Below are positions 8,665 through 17,305 of a DNA stretch of 64,000 nucleotides, one piece after another; position 1 is the first letter of the stretch, and each line of letters opens with the position of its first letter. The stretch lies in NCBI RefSeq assembly GCF_900130075.1, contig NZ_LT671418.1:3472001-3536000 (forward strand), given 5' to 3'. This DNA comes from Herminiimonas arsenitoxidans. Its GTDB lineage: Bacteria > Pseudomonadota > Gammaproteobacteria > Burkholderiales > Burkholderiaceae_D. A program made the translations under genes and the position numbers. Under the pieces are notes generated by a model. It did not search any database. It was not told the origin of the DNA and was given only the letters and a program-made list of their open reading frames with translations.

Positions 8665-8697
8665 ATCACAAGGATGTGATCGCTCGCCTCTCATTTT
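8657..8697 (+). terminator. Riboswitch 1 expression platform (terminator)
   Basis: GGGAGGC (8657-8663) pairs with GCCTCTC (8686-8692), enclosing a smaller ATCACA/TGTGAT hairpin (8665-8680), and is followed by ATTTTAT. The 5' half overlaps the conserved GGGAG of the aptamer, so ligand binding and termination are mutually exclusive. Confidence 0.55.
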
Positions 8698-8718
8698 ATC
8701 CACTCCGGGGAAGCTGTC

Positions 8719-8907
8719 ATGCGTTCATTATTTGCTTCGCGCGTCCTGCGCACATTGTCTGCAAGTCTACTTCGTCTATTGCCTGCCTGGTTTGTATCGG
8801 GAAGAGCAGATGGCGATATCCATATAGATCATTTCACGTTGGAAGAAGAGTCGGCATTTCTGCCGGAAACGCGCTTCTTCATTATCACCGCTGCCTTGAA
8901 AAGCTGA
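8719..8907 (+). CDS. Small ORF (62 aa) between riboswitch and ABC permease
   Basis: A 62-residue ORF that starts 27 bases after the predicted terminator, with CGGGGAA ten bases before the ATG, and ends 8 bases before the permease start. The first 26 residues are basic and hydrophobic (MRSLFASRVLRTL...), the rest is acidic and mixed. I recognise no family. Its position, ribosome site and tight spacing to the next gene suggest translation, perhaps as a leader coupled to the permease, but a chance ORF is possible. Confidence 0.4.
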   Translation: MRSLFASRVLRTLSASLLRLLPAWFVSGRADGDIHIDHFTLEEESAFLPETRFFIITAALKS

Positions 8908-8915
8908 GGCGCGCC

Positions 8916-9764
8916 ATGACCAAACTTCCTCCCTTGGAACGCGCCGTGGTGTTACGCAACACGCCGCGCAATCGTCGCTCACCGTGGGCAGTGCGCGGCG
9001 CGATACCGCGCAGTGTGATGCTGACGCTCGCAGTGTCCGGTTTTTTGCTGCCCTTCATCGGCTGGCTCATTTTGTCGGCCTCGGCCTGGGTCGATCCCGT
9101 CTTCTTGCCGACACCGATGAAAGTCTTGCAGCGCATGACTGACTGGTTGATCAATGACGATTTGATGAGCGACGTCGGCATCAGTATCGGTCGCGTGTTT
9201 GGCGGCTTCATCGCGGCGACCGTACTCGCGCTACCAGTCGGCATCATGATCGGCACCTATGCACCAGCCAAAGCCTTGCTGGAGCCGCTGACTGACTTTA
9301 GTCGCTATCTACCGGCGGTCGCGTTTATTCCACTCATTCTGTTGTGGGTCGGCATTGACGAGAGCGCTAAGGTAACCGTCATTTTTATCGGCACCTTTTT
9401 CCAAATGGTGTTGATGATAGCCGCCGATATCGTACGTGTACCCAACACGGCAGTGGAAGCTGCCAAGACCATGGGTGCCACTGATGGCGAAGTGCTGCAG
9501 TACGTACTGATCCCGGCAGCACGTCCGGCCATGCTGGACACCATGCGCTGCAATATGGGTTTGGCCTGGACTTATCTGGTGGTGGCGGAATTGGTGGCGG
9601 CCAATTCGGGATTGGGATTCTCGATACTGAAGGCGCAGCGCTTTCTGCAAACCGACAAGATCTTCGCCGGCATTCTGCTGATAGGTTTGGTCGGTCTGTT
9701 GACCGATCTGGCCTTCCGCTGGCTGCATCGCCACTGCTTCCGTTGGCACCATCTGCGAGGCTGA
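8916..9764 (+). CDS. ABC transporter permease (NitT/TauT/SsuC type), guanidine operon
   Basis: A 282-residue integral membrane permease of the nitrate/taurine/sulfonate (SsuC/TauC) family with about six membrane helices from residue ~35. The EAA-type ATPase-docking loop EAAKTMGATDGEVLQYVLIP is visible near residue 185. An in-frame extension to 8676 exists but would start inside the riboswitch expression platform; ATG 8916 has GAGG at 8906-8909. It pairs with the ATPase gene 2 bases downstream and, by inference, with the binding protein at 17306. The imported compound is probably guanidine or a guanidine derivative, inferred from the riboswitch and the enzymes that follow. Confidence 0.9.
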   Translation: MTKLPPLERAVVLRNTPRNRRSPWAVRGAIPRSVMLTLAVSGFLLPFIGWLILSASAWVDPVFLPTPMKVLQRMTDWLINDDLMSDVGISIGRVFGGFIAATVLALPVGIMIGTYAPAKALLEPLTDFSRYLPAVAFIPLILLWVGIDESAKVTVIFIGTFFQMVLMIAADIVRVPNTAVEAAKTMGATDGEVLQYVLIPAARPAMLDTMRCNMGLAWTYLVVAELVAANSGLGFSILKAQRFLQTDKIFAGILLIGLVGLLTDLAFRWLHRHCFRWHHLRG

Positions 9765-9766
9765 TC

Positions 9767-10639
9767 ATGGCAAATATCAAAATCAGTATCCGCAGTCTGG
9801 ATAAATATTACGGCCAGGGCGCACGTCGCACGCATGCATTAAATAACGTCAATCTGGAAGTGCAAAGCGGCGAGTTCATCACGCTGGTAGGCGCATCCGG
9901 TTGCGGCAAGTCGACGCTGCTGCGCACGCTGGGTGGGCTGGAAGAATATGCCGACGGCGATATCTTCTGCAACGGAAAAATGGTCGACGGTCCCGGCTCG
10001 GATCGCGCGATGGTGTTCCAGAGTTACAGCCTGTATCCGTGGCTGACCGTGACGGAGAACATCAAGTTTTGTCGTCGCCTCAAACACCATAGAGAGAACA
10101 CGACATCCAGCGATGTGGAATTCGCTGCTGGTCGTGCCGATGCCTTGATCGAACTGATGGGTTTGTCGCATGTCGCCGATTCCTACCCGGCGGAATTGTC
10201 CGGTGGTATGCAACAGCGCGTGGCGATTGCGCGAGCCTTCATGGTGCAGCCTGACGTGCTGCTGATGGATGAACCCTTCGGCGCACTCGATGCACAAACG
10301 CGCGAAGTGATGCACGACCTGATCCGCTACGTCTACAAACTGGAAAAAACCACCATCGTGTTCGTCACGCATGACGTGGAAGAAGCGATCTATCTCGGTC
10401 AGCGCGTCGTCGTGATGGCACCGCGTCCCGGCCGTATCGACAGCATCGTCGAGGTGCCGTTCGGCGCCGAGCGTCATCTGGACATGAAGCTGACGCCAGA
10501 ATTTGCCGCACTCAAGAAGCAGATCCTGGACCGCATACGCGAAACCTCAGGCATGAAGACCGACCTTGCGCAATTGAGCAAGCTGGTGCGCACTGCCGAT
10601 CCCGCACTGAATAACTCATCGAACCATGGAGACCTCTGA
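9767..10639 (+). CDS. ABC transporter ATP-binding protein, guanidine operon
   Basis: A 290-residue ATPase of the NitT/TauT family. Visible are Walker A (GASGCGKST, residue ~44), the Q-loop (VFQSYSLYPWLT), the signature LSGGMQQR (residue ~148), Walker B (VLLMDEPFGALDA) and the switch His (VFVTHDVEEA). It powers the permease encoded just upstream. The start at 9767 has GAGG eleven bases before it; an upstream in-frame codon at 9743 lies inside the permease gene and is less likely. The stop overlaps the start of the next gene by one base, so translation is probably coupled. Confidence 0.93.
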   Translation: MANIKISIRSLDKYYGQGARRTHALNNVNLEVQSGEFITLVGASGCGKSTLLRTLGGLEEYADGDIFCNGKMVDGPGSDRAMVFQSYSLYPWLTVTENIKFCRRLKHHRENTTSSDVEFAAGRADALIELMGLSHVADSYPAELSGGMQQRVAIARAFMVQPDVLLMDEPFGALDAQTREVMHDLIRYVYKLEKTTIVFVTHDVEEAIYLGQRVVVMAPRPGRIDSIVEVPFGAERHLDMKLTPEFAALKKQILDRIRETSGMKTDLAQLSKLVRTADPALNNSSNHGDL

Positions 10640-11421
10640 TGACAACTACCATCAATCAGGCAACGTTTGACCTGCCAGAACATGCGCAGGAATTCGCATC
10701 CGATCTTCCGCGCGAAAAAATATTGTGGACTGAACTCTTTCCCGGCGGTGGCCACTGGTCGTATCGCGTGCGTCGCGGCACGACTTTGCGCTTTGTCGAT
10801 CTGGAAGGTGGTGCCAATGTCGCCGTCTTGCTGTACCGCGCCGACGAGCGTCAGGACCGCTTGAATGTGCCCGACACGCTGAAGGCGCAACACACAGCGC
10901 ATCTGACGACCGGCAATGTGCTGTATTCCGATATGGGTCGCATCCTGGCATCCATCAGCGCCGACACCGTTGGTTGGCACGACCCTTTGTGTGGCTTGTC
11001 CGATGCCGCATTGGTACAGAAGAAATACGGCGAGCACCGTTATCAGGAACACCGCAATGCGATGTATCGCAACGGCAAGGACAGCATGCTGGTGGAACTG
11101 GGTAAATGGGGATTGGGACTGCGCGATCTGATACCCAACATCAATCTGTTTTCCAAAGTCGCGGTCGATAGCGACGGTCGCTTTCAGTTCGTTCCAGATC
11201 ACTCGAAAAAAGGTGGTTTCGTCGAATTGCGTTTCGAGATGGATACCTTGATCGCGCTATCGACGGCACCGCATCCGCTCGATCCTCATCCCGAATACGC
11301 ACCGAAAAAAGTCGCCGTCATCGCATGGGAAAGCGGCACCGCCGGCGCGGACGACATCTGTCGTTTGTCCTGCCCGGAAAACGGTCGCGGCTATAACAAC
11401 ACCGAATTGGTTTATCGCTAG
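10639..11421 (+). CDS. DUF1989 protein, urea-amidolyase-associated / carboxyguanidine deiminase subunit (first of pair)
   Basis: A 260-residue protein of the DUF1989 family, one of the two proteins that regularly accompany urea/guanidine carboxylase genes (UAAP pair). Published work on guanidine assimilation assigns this pair as carboxyguanidine deiminase (CgdAB), which converts the carboxylase product to allophanate and ammonia. Family features visible are VRRGTTLRFVDLEGGANVAV (residues ~50-70), SADTVGWHDP (residue ~110) and a conserved Cys/His-rich region. It overlaps the ATPase stop codon and precedes its paralogue by 14 bases. Which subunit name (A or B) applies I did not decide. Confidence 0.85.
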   Translation: MTTTINQATFDLPEHAQEFASDLPREKILWTELFPGGGHWSYRVRRGTTLRFVDLEGGANVAVLLYRADERQDRLNVPDTLKAQHTAHLTTGNVLYSDMGRILASISADTVGWHDPLCGLSDAALVQKKYGEHRYQEHRNAMYRNGKDSMLVELGKWGLGLRDLIPNINLFSKVAVDSDGRFQFVPDHSKKGGFVELRFEMDTLIALSTAPHPLDPHPEYAPKKVAVIAWESGTAGADDICRLSCPENGRGYNNTELVYR

Positions 11422-11435
11422 GAGGCTAGAAAAGC

Positions 11436-12083
11436 ATGAACACATTACGCACAAGCACATTGCAAGCATCCACCGCCGTTCTTGATCATTACCAGCCAGC
11501 CGGTGAACCATGGCTGCATACAGTCAAGCGCGGACAGATTTTTCGCATCGTTGATCTGGAAGGCAATCAGGCAGTCGATACGATTTTCTACAACGCTGAC
11601 GATACCGCTGAAAGCTACAGCGTCACCGACACCTTGCAACATCAGGGCGGCATTTATCTGAGTACTGGTTCGGTGCTGATGTCCAATCGCGGCCGGCCGT
11701 TGTTGACCATCACTGCCGACACTTGCGGTCGCCACGACACTCTGGGTGGTGCGTGCGCAGCTGAGAGCAACACGGTGCGCTATTCGCCGCAAAAGAAATT
11801 CATGCATAGCTGTCGCGACAACTATCTGCTCGCATTGGCGCATGCAGATAACGGCATGGGCAAGCGCGATCTGGTGCCGAACGTGAACTTTTTCATGAAC
11901 GTGCCGGTGACGGCAGCAGGCGGCCTGACCTTTGAAGACGGTTTGTCTGCACCCGGCAAGTATGTGGAAATGCGCGCCGAGATGGACGTGCTGGTGCTCG
12001 TATCGAACTGCCCGCAACTCAACAATCCCTGCAACGCATACAACCCGACGCCAGTGCGCTTTCTCGTCTGGGATCAAACATAA
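11436..12083 (+). CDS. DUF1989 protein, urea-amidolyase-associated / carboxyguanidine deiminase subunit (second of pair)
   Basis: A 215-residue paralogue of the preceding protein. The shared core is plain: [20 protein letters not shown] (residues ~28-48), [17 protein letters not shown] (~90-106), [11 protein letters not shown] (~123-133) and a C-terminal PVRFLVWD. Cys and His residues in these blocks are likely zinc ligands. It should form a heteromeric deiminase with the upstream protein, acting on carboxyguanidine. A strong ribosome site (AGGAGG) precedes the ATG. Confidence 0.86.
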   Translation: MNTLRTSTLQASTAVLDHYQPAGEPWLHTVKRGQIFRIVDLEGNQAVDTIFYNADDTAESYSVTDTLQHQGGIYLSTGSVLMSNRGRPLLTITADTCGRHDTLGGACAAESNTVRYSPQKKFMHSCRDNYLLALAHADNGMGKRDLVPNVNFFMNVPVTAAGGLTFEDGLSAPGKYVEMRAEMDVLVLVSNCPQLNNPCNAYNPTPVRFLVWDQT

Positions 12084-12133
12084 ATTCAGGTAGCAATCAC
12101 ATACCAGCCAAAAAACTCAAATCGGCCAAAAAC

Positions 12134-15100
12134 ATGTTCACAAAAATTCTAATCGCCAATCGTGGGGAAATCGCCTGCCGTGTCATTCGTACCGCACGCA
12201 GCATGGGTATCAAGAGCGTTGCCATCTATTCGGAAGCAGACGTCGAATCATTGCATGTGCGTCTGGCAGATGAAGCCGTGTGCGTCGGCCCGGCCGCCGC
12301 CAGTGAAAGTTATCTCTCCGCCGAAAATGTATTGAACGCAGCCAAGCAAACGGGCGCGCAAGCGATCCATCCAGGTTACGGCTTCATGAGCGAGAACGCG
12401 GCATTTGCTGAAAGCTGTGCCGCTGCCGGTATCGTCTTTATCGGACCGACACCGCAGCAGATGCGTGCCTTCGGACTTAAACATACCGCGCGTGAATTGG
12501 CGCAACTGGCCAAAGTGCCTTTGCTTAGCGGTACCGGTTTGTTGAACGATGCAGATGAAGCATTGCGGGAAGCGCAGCGCATCGGTTACCCAGTCATGTT
12601 GAAGAGCACGGCGGGTGGCGGCGGCATCGGCATGCGTCTGTGCAAGGATGCGGAGGAATTACTGAGTGCATACGCATCGGTCAAGCATCTGTCGGAAAAC
12701 AACTTCAAGAACAGCGGCATCTATCTGGAAAAATTCGTCCAGCATGCGCGTCACGTTGAAGTGCAAATTTTTGGCGATGGACGCGGCAATGTGGTGTCGC
12801 TGGGCGAGCGTGATTGCTCGGTGCAGCGTCGCAATCAAAAAGTGATAGAAGAAACACCCGCGCCGGGTTTGCTGGAAACCACACGCCAGGCTCTGGCAGA
12901 AACTGCAGTGCGCCTCGCGGAATCGATTTCATATTTATCCGCCGGCACGGTGGAGTATGTGCTCGATGCTGACACCGGCGAGTTTTACTTCCTCGAAGTC
13001 AATACACGCTTGCAGGTTGAGCATGGCGTGACGGAAGAAGTGTTCGGTGTCGATCTGGTTGAGTGGATGATACGTGCGGCCGATGGCAACTTCATCTTGC
13101 CCAAGCAAACCGATCTGCGCTCGCAAGGGCATGCGATGCAACTGCGTGTGTATGCGGAAGATCCGGCGAAAAATTTCCAGCCATCGTCCGGTGTCTTGAC
13201 TGCGGTTGAGTTTGCCGCCGGTTTGCGCGTTGATACCTGGGTAGAACGTGGTGTTACCGTCAGCCCTTACTACGATCCGCTGCTGGTCAAATTGATCGTC
13301 AAGACTGATGACCGTGCGGCCTCGATCAAGGCGCTGAGCACGGCTTTACAGACCACACGCATAGACGGCATAGAAACCAATCTCGCCTACCTCGCGACGA
13401 TACTTGGCTACCGCACATTTGTCGAAGGCAAACAGATCACGCAGATGCTGGCCGGCATGCCGTATCAGCCGCGCACTGTTGATGTGATCGATGGCGGCAT
13501 ACAAACCACAGTGCAGGATTATCCCGGTCGTCTGGGTTTGTGGGCAGTTGGTATTCCGCCTTCCGGTCCGATGGATGCTTATGCGCATCGCTACGCCAAT
13601 CATTTGCTAGGTAACGATCTCAAGGCAGCAACGCTGGAGCTGACCTTGCAAGGCGCGACCTTGAGTTTTAACTGTGCGTGCACGATTGCACTGACTGGTG
13701 CCGATCTGGGTGCCAGCGTGAGCGGGCCGGATGGCAAGCGTGCGCTGAAAAATTGGCAGGCACATCAGATCAAGGCTGGCGAGACTTTACGCTGCGGCAA
13801 TGTCAGCGGCGCTGGTGTACGTGCTTATCTTGCTTTCGCTGGTGGTTTGGATACGCCGGAATATCTGGATAGTCGTGCCACCTTCACGCTCGGTAATTTC
13901 GGCGGACATGGTGGACGCGCATTGCGCGCTGGCGATGTCTTGAAACTGAATGCCGTCGATGTAACTCCGCGTGCAGCCGAACCGCAAGCCGTGCCTGAAT
14001 ACACACACGCATGGGAAGTTGCCGTCCATTACGGCCCGCACGGTGCGCCTGATTTCTTCACCGATGAAGATATCGCGATGTTCTTTGGTACGGATTGGCA
14101 GGTGCATTTCAACTCCAGTCGCACTGGCGTGCGTCTGATCGGACCCAAGCCGCGCTGGGCGCGTAGCGATGGTGGCGAAGCTGGCTTGCATCCATCGAAT
14201 ATTCACGACAACGCGTATGCGATCGGCTCGATAGATTTTACTGGCGACATGCCGGTGATACTCGGCCCCGACGGTCCGAGTCTGGGCGGCTTTGTGTGTC
14301 CAGCGGTGATCGTCTCGGCAGACTTGTGGAAGATAGGCCAGTTGAAACCGGGCGATACCGTGCGCTTCATCCGCGTGTCGGTAGAGCAGGCTGCTGCGAT
14401 GCGCGAGTTGCAGGAAAGCGTGTTTGAAAATGGTGTATCTGCTGCGCCGACATTTGTGCCGACAGTCAGTGACGCCGGCACGCAATCGACCGCCATCATT
14501 AGAGAAACGACACTGGACGATGGCACGCGCATCATCTACCGCCGTGCCGGCGACGATTACCTGCTGGTTGAATTTGGCGAGCTGGTGCTGGATATCAATC
14601 TGCGCTTCCGCGTGCATGCCTTGATGCAGGCGATAGCAGATGCGAAGTTGCGCGGCGTGATCGATCTGACGCCGGGCATACGTTCGCTGCAAGTGCATTT
14701 TGATCACAGGCAATTGCCAGGTAATCAGTTGATCAGCTTGATCGATGATCGGATCAAGCAATTGCCGGCTGTCGATGACATGGTGGTGCCGTCGCGCATC
14801 GTGCATCTGCCGCTGGCGTGGAACGATACGCAAACACGTCTGGCGATACAAAAATATCAAACCACAGTGCGGCCGGATGCGCCCTGGTGCCCAAGCAATA
14901 TCGAATTCATTCAGCGCATCAACGGACTGGATTCGATCAAGGAAGTCTACGACGTTGTCTTCAACGCCAGTTACATGGTGCTGGGTCTGGGCGACGTTTA
15001 TCTGGGTGCGCCGGTCGCCACGCCTATCGATCCGCGTCATCGTCTGGTCACCACCAAGTACAACCCGGCACGTACCTGGACGCCGGAAAACGCCGTCGGC

Positions 15101-15763
15101 ATCGGTGGTGCCTATCTGTGCGTGTACGGCATGGAAGGGCCGGGCGGTTATCAATTCGTCGGTCGCACCGTGCAGATGTGGAATCGCTACAGACAGACCG
15201 ACAGCTTCCGCGACAACAAACCGTGGCTGTTGCGCTTCTTCGATCAAATCCGTTTTTACGAAGTCAGTGAAGAACAGTTGCTGGAACACCGACGCGATTT
15301 TCCGCTCGGGCGCTTTGATGTGCGGATAGAAGAGACGACCTTCTCACTAGCCGACTACAACAAGTTCCTGGCACAGGAACAGGTATCCATTTCTTCCTTC
15401 AAGGATAAGCAGCAAGCCGCATTCGAGGCCGAGCGCGATCGCTGGCGTCATTCCGGTCAGGCCGAATGGGTCAGCGAAGAAGCCGTTGCCAGCACCGGTA
15501 CCGAAGTGGAATTGCCGGAAGGCAGTCGCTACCTGTCCGCCATCGTACCGGGCAGCGTGTGGAAGATCGTGGCGCAAGTCGGCGACACGCTGGCCGAGGG
15601 CGACACGATCGCCATTCTTGAATCAATGAAGATGGAAATTCAGTTGACCGCTACCGATACCGGCGTACTCGCCGAATGGCTGGTAGGCGAAGGCACGCCG
15701 GTTGCCGCTGGTCAGCACATCGCTGTTTTTAATGTAGTACCCCCTGTCGTTGCTGTTCAATAG
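12134..15763 (+). CDS. Biotin-dependent urea/guanidine carboxylase
   Basis: A 1209-residue multidomain carboxylase. Order: biotin carboxylase (residues 1-450, with the ATP-grasp loop [15 protein letters not shown] and [11 protein letters not shown]), an AHS2/KipA-like carboxyltransferase half (~455-760, [15 protein letters not shown]), an AHS1/KipI-like half (~790-1010) and a C-terminal biotinyl domain with the target Lys in [12 protein letters not shown] (~1165). The allophanate hydrolase domain found in fused urea amidolyases is absent. With a guanidine riboswitch and the DUF1989 pair in the same operon, the substrate is more probably guanidine than urea: ATP and bicarbonate give carboxyguanidine. 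Urea activity may also exist, and specificity cannot be proved from sequence. No clear Shine-Dalgarno precedes the ATG. Confidence 0.92.
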   Translation: MFTKILIANRGEIACRVIRTARSMGIKSVAIYSEADVESLHVRLADEAVCVGPAAASESYLSAENVLNAAKQTGAQAIHPGYGFMSENAAFAESCAAAGIVFIGPTPQQMRAFGLKHTARELAQLAKVPLLSGTGLLNDADEALREAQRIGYPVMLKSTAGGGGIGMRLCKDAEELLSAYASVKHLSENNFKNSGIYLEKFVQHARHVEVQIFGDGRGNVVSLGERDCSVQRRNQKVIEETPAPGLLETTRQALAETAVRLAESISYLSAGTVEYVLDADTGEFYFLEVNTRLQVEHGVTEEVFGVDLVEWMIRAADGNFILPKQTDLRSQGHAMQLRVYAEDPAKNFQPSSGVLTAVEFAAGLRVDTWVERGVTVSPYYDPLLVKLIVKTDDRAASIKALSTALQTTRIDGIETNLAYLATILGYRTFVEGKQITQMLAGMPYQPRTVDVIDGGIQTTVQDYPGRLGLWAVGIPPSGPMDAYAHRYANHLLGNDLKAATLELTLQGATLSFNCACTIALTGADLGASVSGPDGKRALKNWQAHQIKAGETLRCGNVSGAGVRAYLAFAGGLDTPEYLDSRATFTLGNFGGHGGRALRAGDVLKLNAVDVTPRAAEPQAVPEYTHAWEVAVHYGPHGAPDFFTDEDIAMFFGTDWQVHFNSSRTGVRLIGPKPRWARSDGGEAGLHPSNIHDNAYAIGSIDFTGDMPVILGPDGPSLGGFVCPAVIVSADLWKIGQLKPGDTVRFIRVSVEQAAAMRELQESVFENGVSAAPTFVPTVSDAGTQSTAIIRETTLDDGTRIIYRRAGDDYLLVEFGELVLDINLRFRVHALMQAIADAKLRGVIDLTPGIRSLQVHFDHRQLPGNQLISLIDDRIKQLPAVDDMVVPSRIVHLPLAWNDTQTRLAIQKYQTTVRPDAPWCPSNIEFIQRINGLDSIKEVYDVVFNASYMVLGLGDVYLGAPVATPIDPRHRLVTTKYNPARTWTPENAVGIGGAYLCVYGMEGPGGYQFVGRTVQMWNRYRQTDSFRDNKPWLLRFFDQIRFYEVSEEQLLEHRRDFPLGRFDVRIEETTFSLADYNKFLAQEQVSISSFKDKQQAAFEAERDRWRHSGQAEWVSEEAVASTGTEVELPEGSRYLSAIVPGSVWKIVAQVGDTLAEGDTIAILESMKMEIQLTATDTGVLAEWLVGEGTPVAAGQHIAVFNVVPPVVAVQ

Positions 15764-15807
15764 TCGAGGCGCCTTGCCTTTGTTTACATACTTTTAAAGG
15801 AATTGTT

Positions 15808-16713
15808 ATGTCTTTCTATCGCACTCTTGGATTAACGCTGGCGGGCGCCAGTATTTTTGTCACTGGTGGTGCAATGGCGCAGGAAGCGGCTACTGCGCCC
15901 ATCGCTGATGCATCGTCGTGGACCGGGCACATTGATGTAGTCAATCGCTACATCCTGCGCGGTATCACAGACACTTATGGCCCGAGCAAACCGGGACTCG
16001 GCAATGCAGGTGCTGATGCACCTGAATCCGATAAAGCGGCCTTACAATGGGGCGCAGACTGGACGCATCCATCCGGCTTCTATGCAGGTTACTGGGCATC
16101 GACAGTCAACTATTCCTACAAGCGTTTGGGACAGTCTTATTACGATCGCAGCATCACTGATTTTCAATCGGACAAATCAATTGAAAATGATTTCTACGGC
16201 GGTTACACCGGCAAGATCGGCGACTTTGGCTACACGGTAGGCATGACAGGTTATGTGTACATCAATGGCAAGGATGCGAATGCGCTGGAAACCAAACTCG
16301 GTGTCAGCTATGGCGACTTCGCATTGAATGCGCAAACCTTGTTGAATGATGTGGTCTGGGGTAACAAGGGTGATACCTACTGGACGCTGAACTACACCAA
16401 GCCATTGCCGTATGACATCACGCTCAATGCATCTCTCGGTTATTACACGTACAAGAAGGAAGGCAAGTTCCTCGGTACCGTTGATACCGCCAGTGGCACA
16501 GCTTGCGCGGCTGGAGAAAGCTTCAACGTCAGTGCCTGCGTGGCTGGTAATGCACCTAGCGGCAGTGGCTTCCGTCATCTGATCGTTGGCATCACCCAGC
16601 CTATCGGCAAAACCGGTTTGACCTGGGGTCTGCAAGGTTTGATCGGTGGTGAAAACCGTTTTGCAGTTCATCAAAGTAGCAAGGTCACCGCTTCCCTCAG
16701 CTACGGTTTTTAA
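15808..16713 (+). CDS. Outer-membrane porin-like protein (TIGR02001/TorF family)
   Basis: A 301-residue beta-barrel protein: signal peptide (residues 1-24, ending AMA-Q), then many short amphipathic strands rich in Tyr, Trp and Gly (GADWTHPSGFYAGYWAS, DFYGGYTGKIGDFGYTVG) and a C-terminal aromatic strand ending SLSYGF. This matches the TIGR02001 family of putative porins. It is the last gene of operon 1, 44 bases after the carboxylase, with AAAGGAAT before the ATG and a terminator behind. I infer that it lets guanidine or a related cation cross the outer membrane; this is not demonstrated for the family. Confidence 0.82.
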   Translation: MSFYRTLGLTLAGASIFVTGGAMAQEAATAPIADASSWTGHIDVVNRYILRGITDTYGPSKPGLGNAGADAPESDKAALQWGADWTHPSGFYAGYWASTVNYSYKRLGQSYYDRSITDFQSDKSIENDFYGGYTGKIGDFGYTVGMTGYVYINGKDANALETKLGVSYGDFALNAQTLLNDVVWGNKGDTYWTLNYTKPLPYDITLNASLGYYTYKKEGKFLGTVDTASGTACAAGESFNVSACVAGNAPSGSGFRHLIVGITQPIGKTGLTWGLQGLIGGENRFAVHQSSKVTASLSYGF

Positions 16714-16730
16714 TTGATCAGTGCTTAATC

Positions 16731-16769
16731 AGAGCGGTCGCGTATAGATGTACGTGACCGCTTTTTTAT
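16731..16769 (+). terminator. Rho-independent terminator of guanidine operon 1
   Basis: AGCGGTC-GCGTA...TACG-GACCGCT-type stem (arms 16733-16744 and about 16750-16763, one bulge) followed by TTTTTTATT, 20 bases after the porin stop codon. Confidence 0.8.
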
Positions 16770-16820
16770 TGCTGATGCTGCAGGCAATGCAGCGTCATTA
16801 ACACGATGCAAAAACAGCGA

Positions 16821-16837
16821 TGCACTTTGATAGCGCA
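16821..16837. promoter_or_regulatory. NtrC-like binding site upstream of operon 2
   Basis: TGCACTTTGATAGCGCA fits the NtrC dyad TGCACY-N5-RGTGCA with one mismatch in the right half. It lies about 117-133 bases before the predicted sigma-54 start point. Another half-site, GTGCAC, is at about 16852. Confidence 0.5.
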
Positions 16838-16927
16838 AGTGTGACGAAGTAGTGCACAAGGAAGTATACAAATCACGAAATGGGTGCCGTTTGCGAGCCA
16901 AATCGAGGATAAAAGCCGGTTTTTGAT

Positions 16928-16943
16928 TGGCACCGTTTTTGCT
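16928..16943 (+). promoter_or_regulatory. Sigma-54 promoter of guanidine operon 2
   Basis: TTGGCAC-CGTTT-TTGCT carries the invariant GG (16929-16930) and GC (16941-16942) separated by exactly 10 bases. The motif is nearly the same as that of operon 1. Transcription should begin near 16954. Confidence 0.8.
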
Positions 16944-16997
16944 ATTAAAAGCATGCAGGAAGAGCGAGTTGCAATTGTGCTTAATTGCAAGTCGTCT

Positions 16998-17141
16998 AGA
17001 ACCCGTTTGCGATCTTACTGCGAGGCCATGATCCGGCGTCGGGCGGTGCTCGAAATCCTCACGTACTTATGTACGTTCCGGTTTCTGCGCTCCGGCCGCC
17101 ACCAGCTGATGACCTCTCGCTACAGATCGTAAACAGGTTCT
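16998..17141. repeat. Hairpin-forming repeat element (MITE/REP-like) in operon 2 leader
   Basis: Terminal arms 16998-17015 (AGAACCCGTTTGCGATCT) and 17124-17141 are inverted copies with two mismatches. Inside is a nested palindrome ACGTAC-TTAT-GTACGT (17061-17076) and further imperfect pairing, so the whole 144 bases can fold into one long hairpin. It carries no gene. It sits between the sigma-54 promoter and the riboswitch. I think it is a non-autonomous mobile or dispersed repeat, but copies elsewhere in the genome cannot be seen here. Confidence 0.6.
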
Positions 17142-17147
17142 TACTTA

Positions 17148-17252
17148 GAAGTACTAGGGTTCCGATCATGTGCCTGCGTGCAGATGATGCCTGGTCCGAG
17201 AGTACTTCGGCCTCGATGGTGAGGCTCCACGGAGGGATAAAAGCCCGGGAGA
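17148..17252 (+). promoter_or_regulatory. Guanidine-I (ykkC) riboswitch 2
   Basis: Conserved blocks in order: CTAGGGTTCCG (17154-17164), CTGGTCCGAGAG (17191-17202), ACGGAGGGATAAAAG (17229-17243) and CCCGGGAG (17244-17251). The P1-type stem GAAGTAC (17148-17154) with GTACTTC (17202-17208) is perfect. GGAGAAC (17248-17254) can pair with GTTCTCC (17267-17273), giving an alternative hairpin that overlaps the aptamer end; no good T-run follows, so the output mechanism is less clear than in riboswitch 1. Confidence 0.9.
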
Positions 17253-17305
17253 ACAATTGCAGCACCGTTCTCCTTGCGCCCACTTATTCGACCAGGAGTT
17301 TTGCC

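Noticed and set aside
8217..8669. 150-codon minus-strand ORF in front of the guanidine operon
   Set aside because: It lies across the sigma-54 promoter and the riboswitch; the RNA features explain the sequence better and no product is recognisable.
13787..15289. 500-codon minus-strand ORF opposite the carboxylase gene
   Set aside because: It is antisense to a clear carboxylase with all motifs; composition is His/Arg/Gln-rich as expected of a shadow frame, and no family is recognisable.
16884..17132. 82-codon plus-strand ORF over the operon 2 promoter and repeat
   Set aside because: Overlaps the sigma-54 promoter and the hairpin element; translation looks random.
17069..17305. Long N-terminal extension of the binding-protein ORF through the second riboswitch
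   Set aside because: The extension would be translated from riboswitch and repeat sequence and would bury the signal peptide; ATG 17306 has a proper ribosome site.
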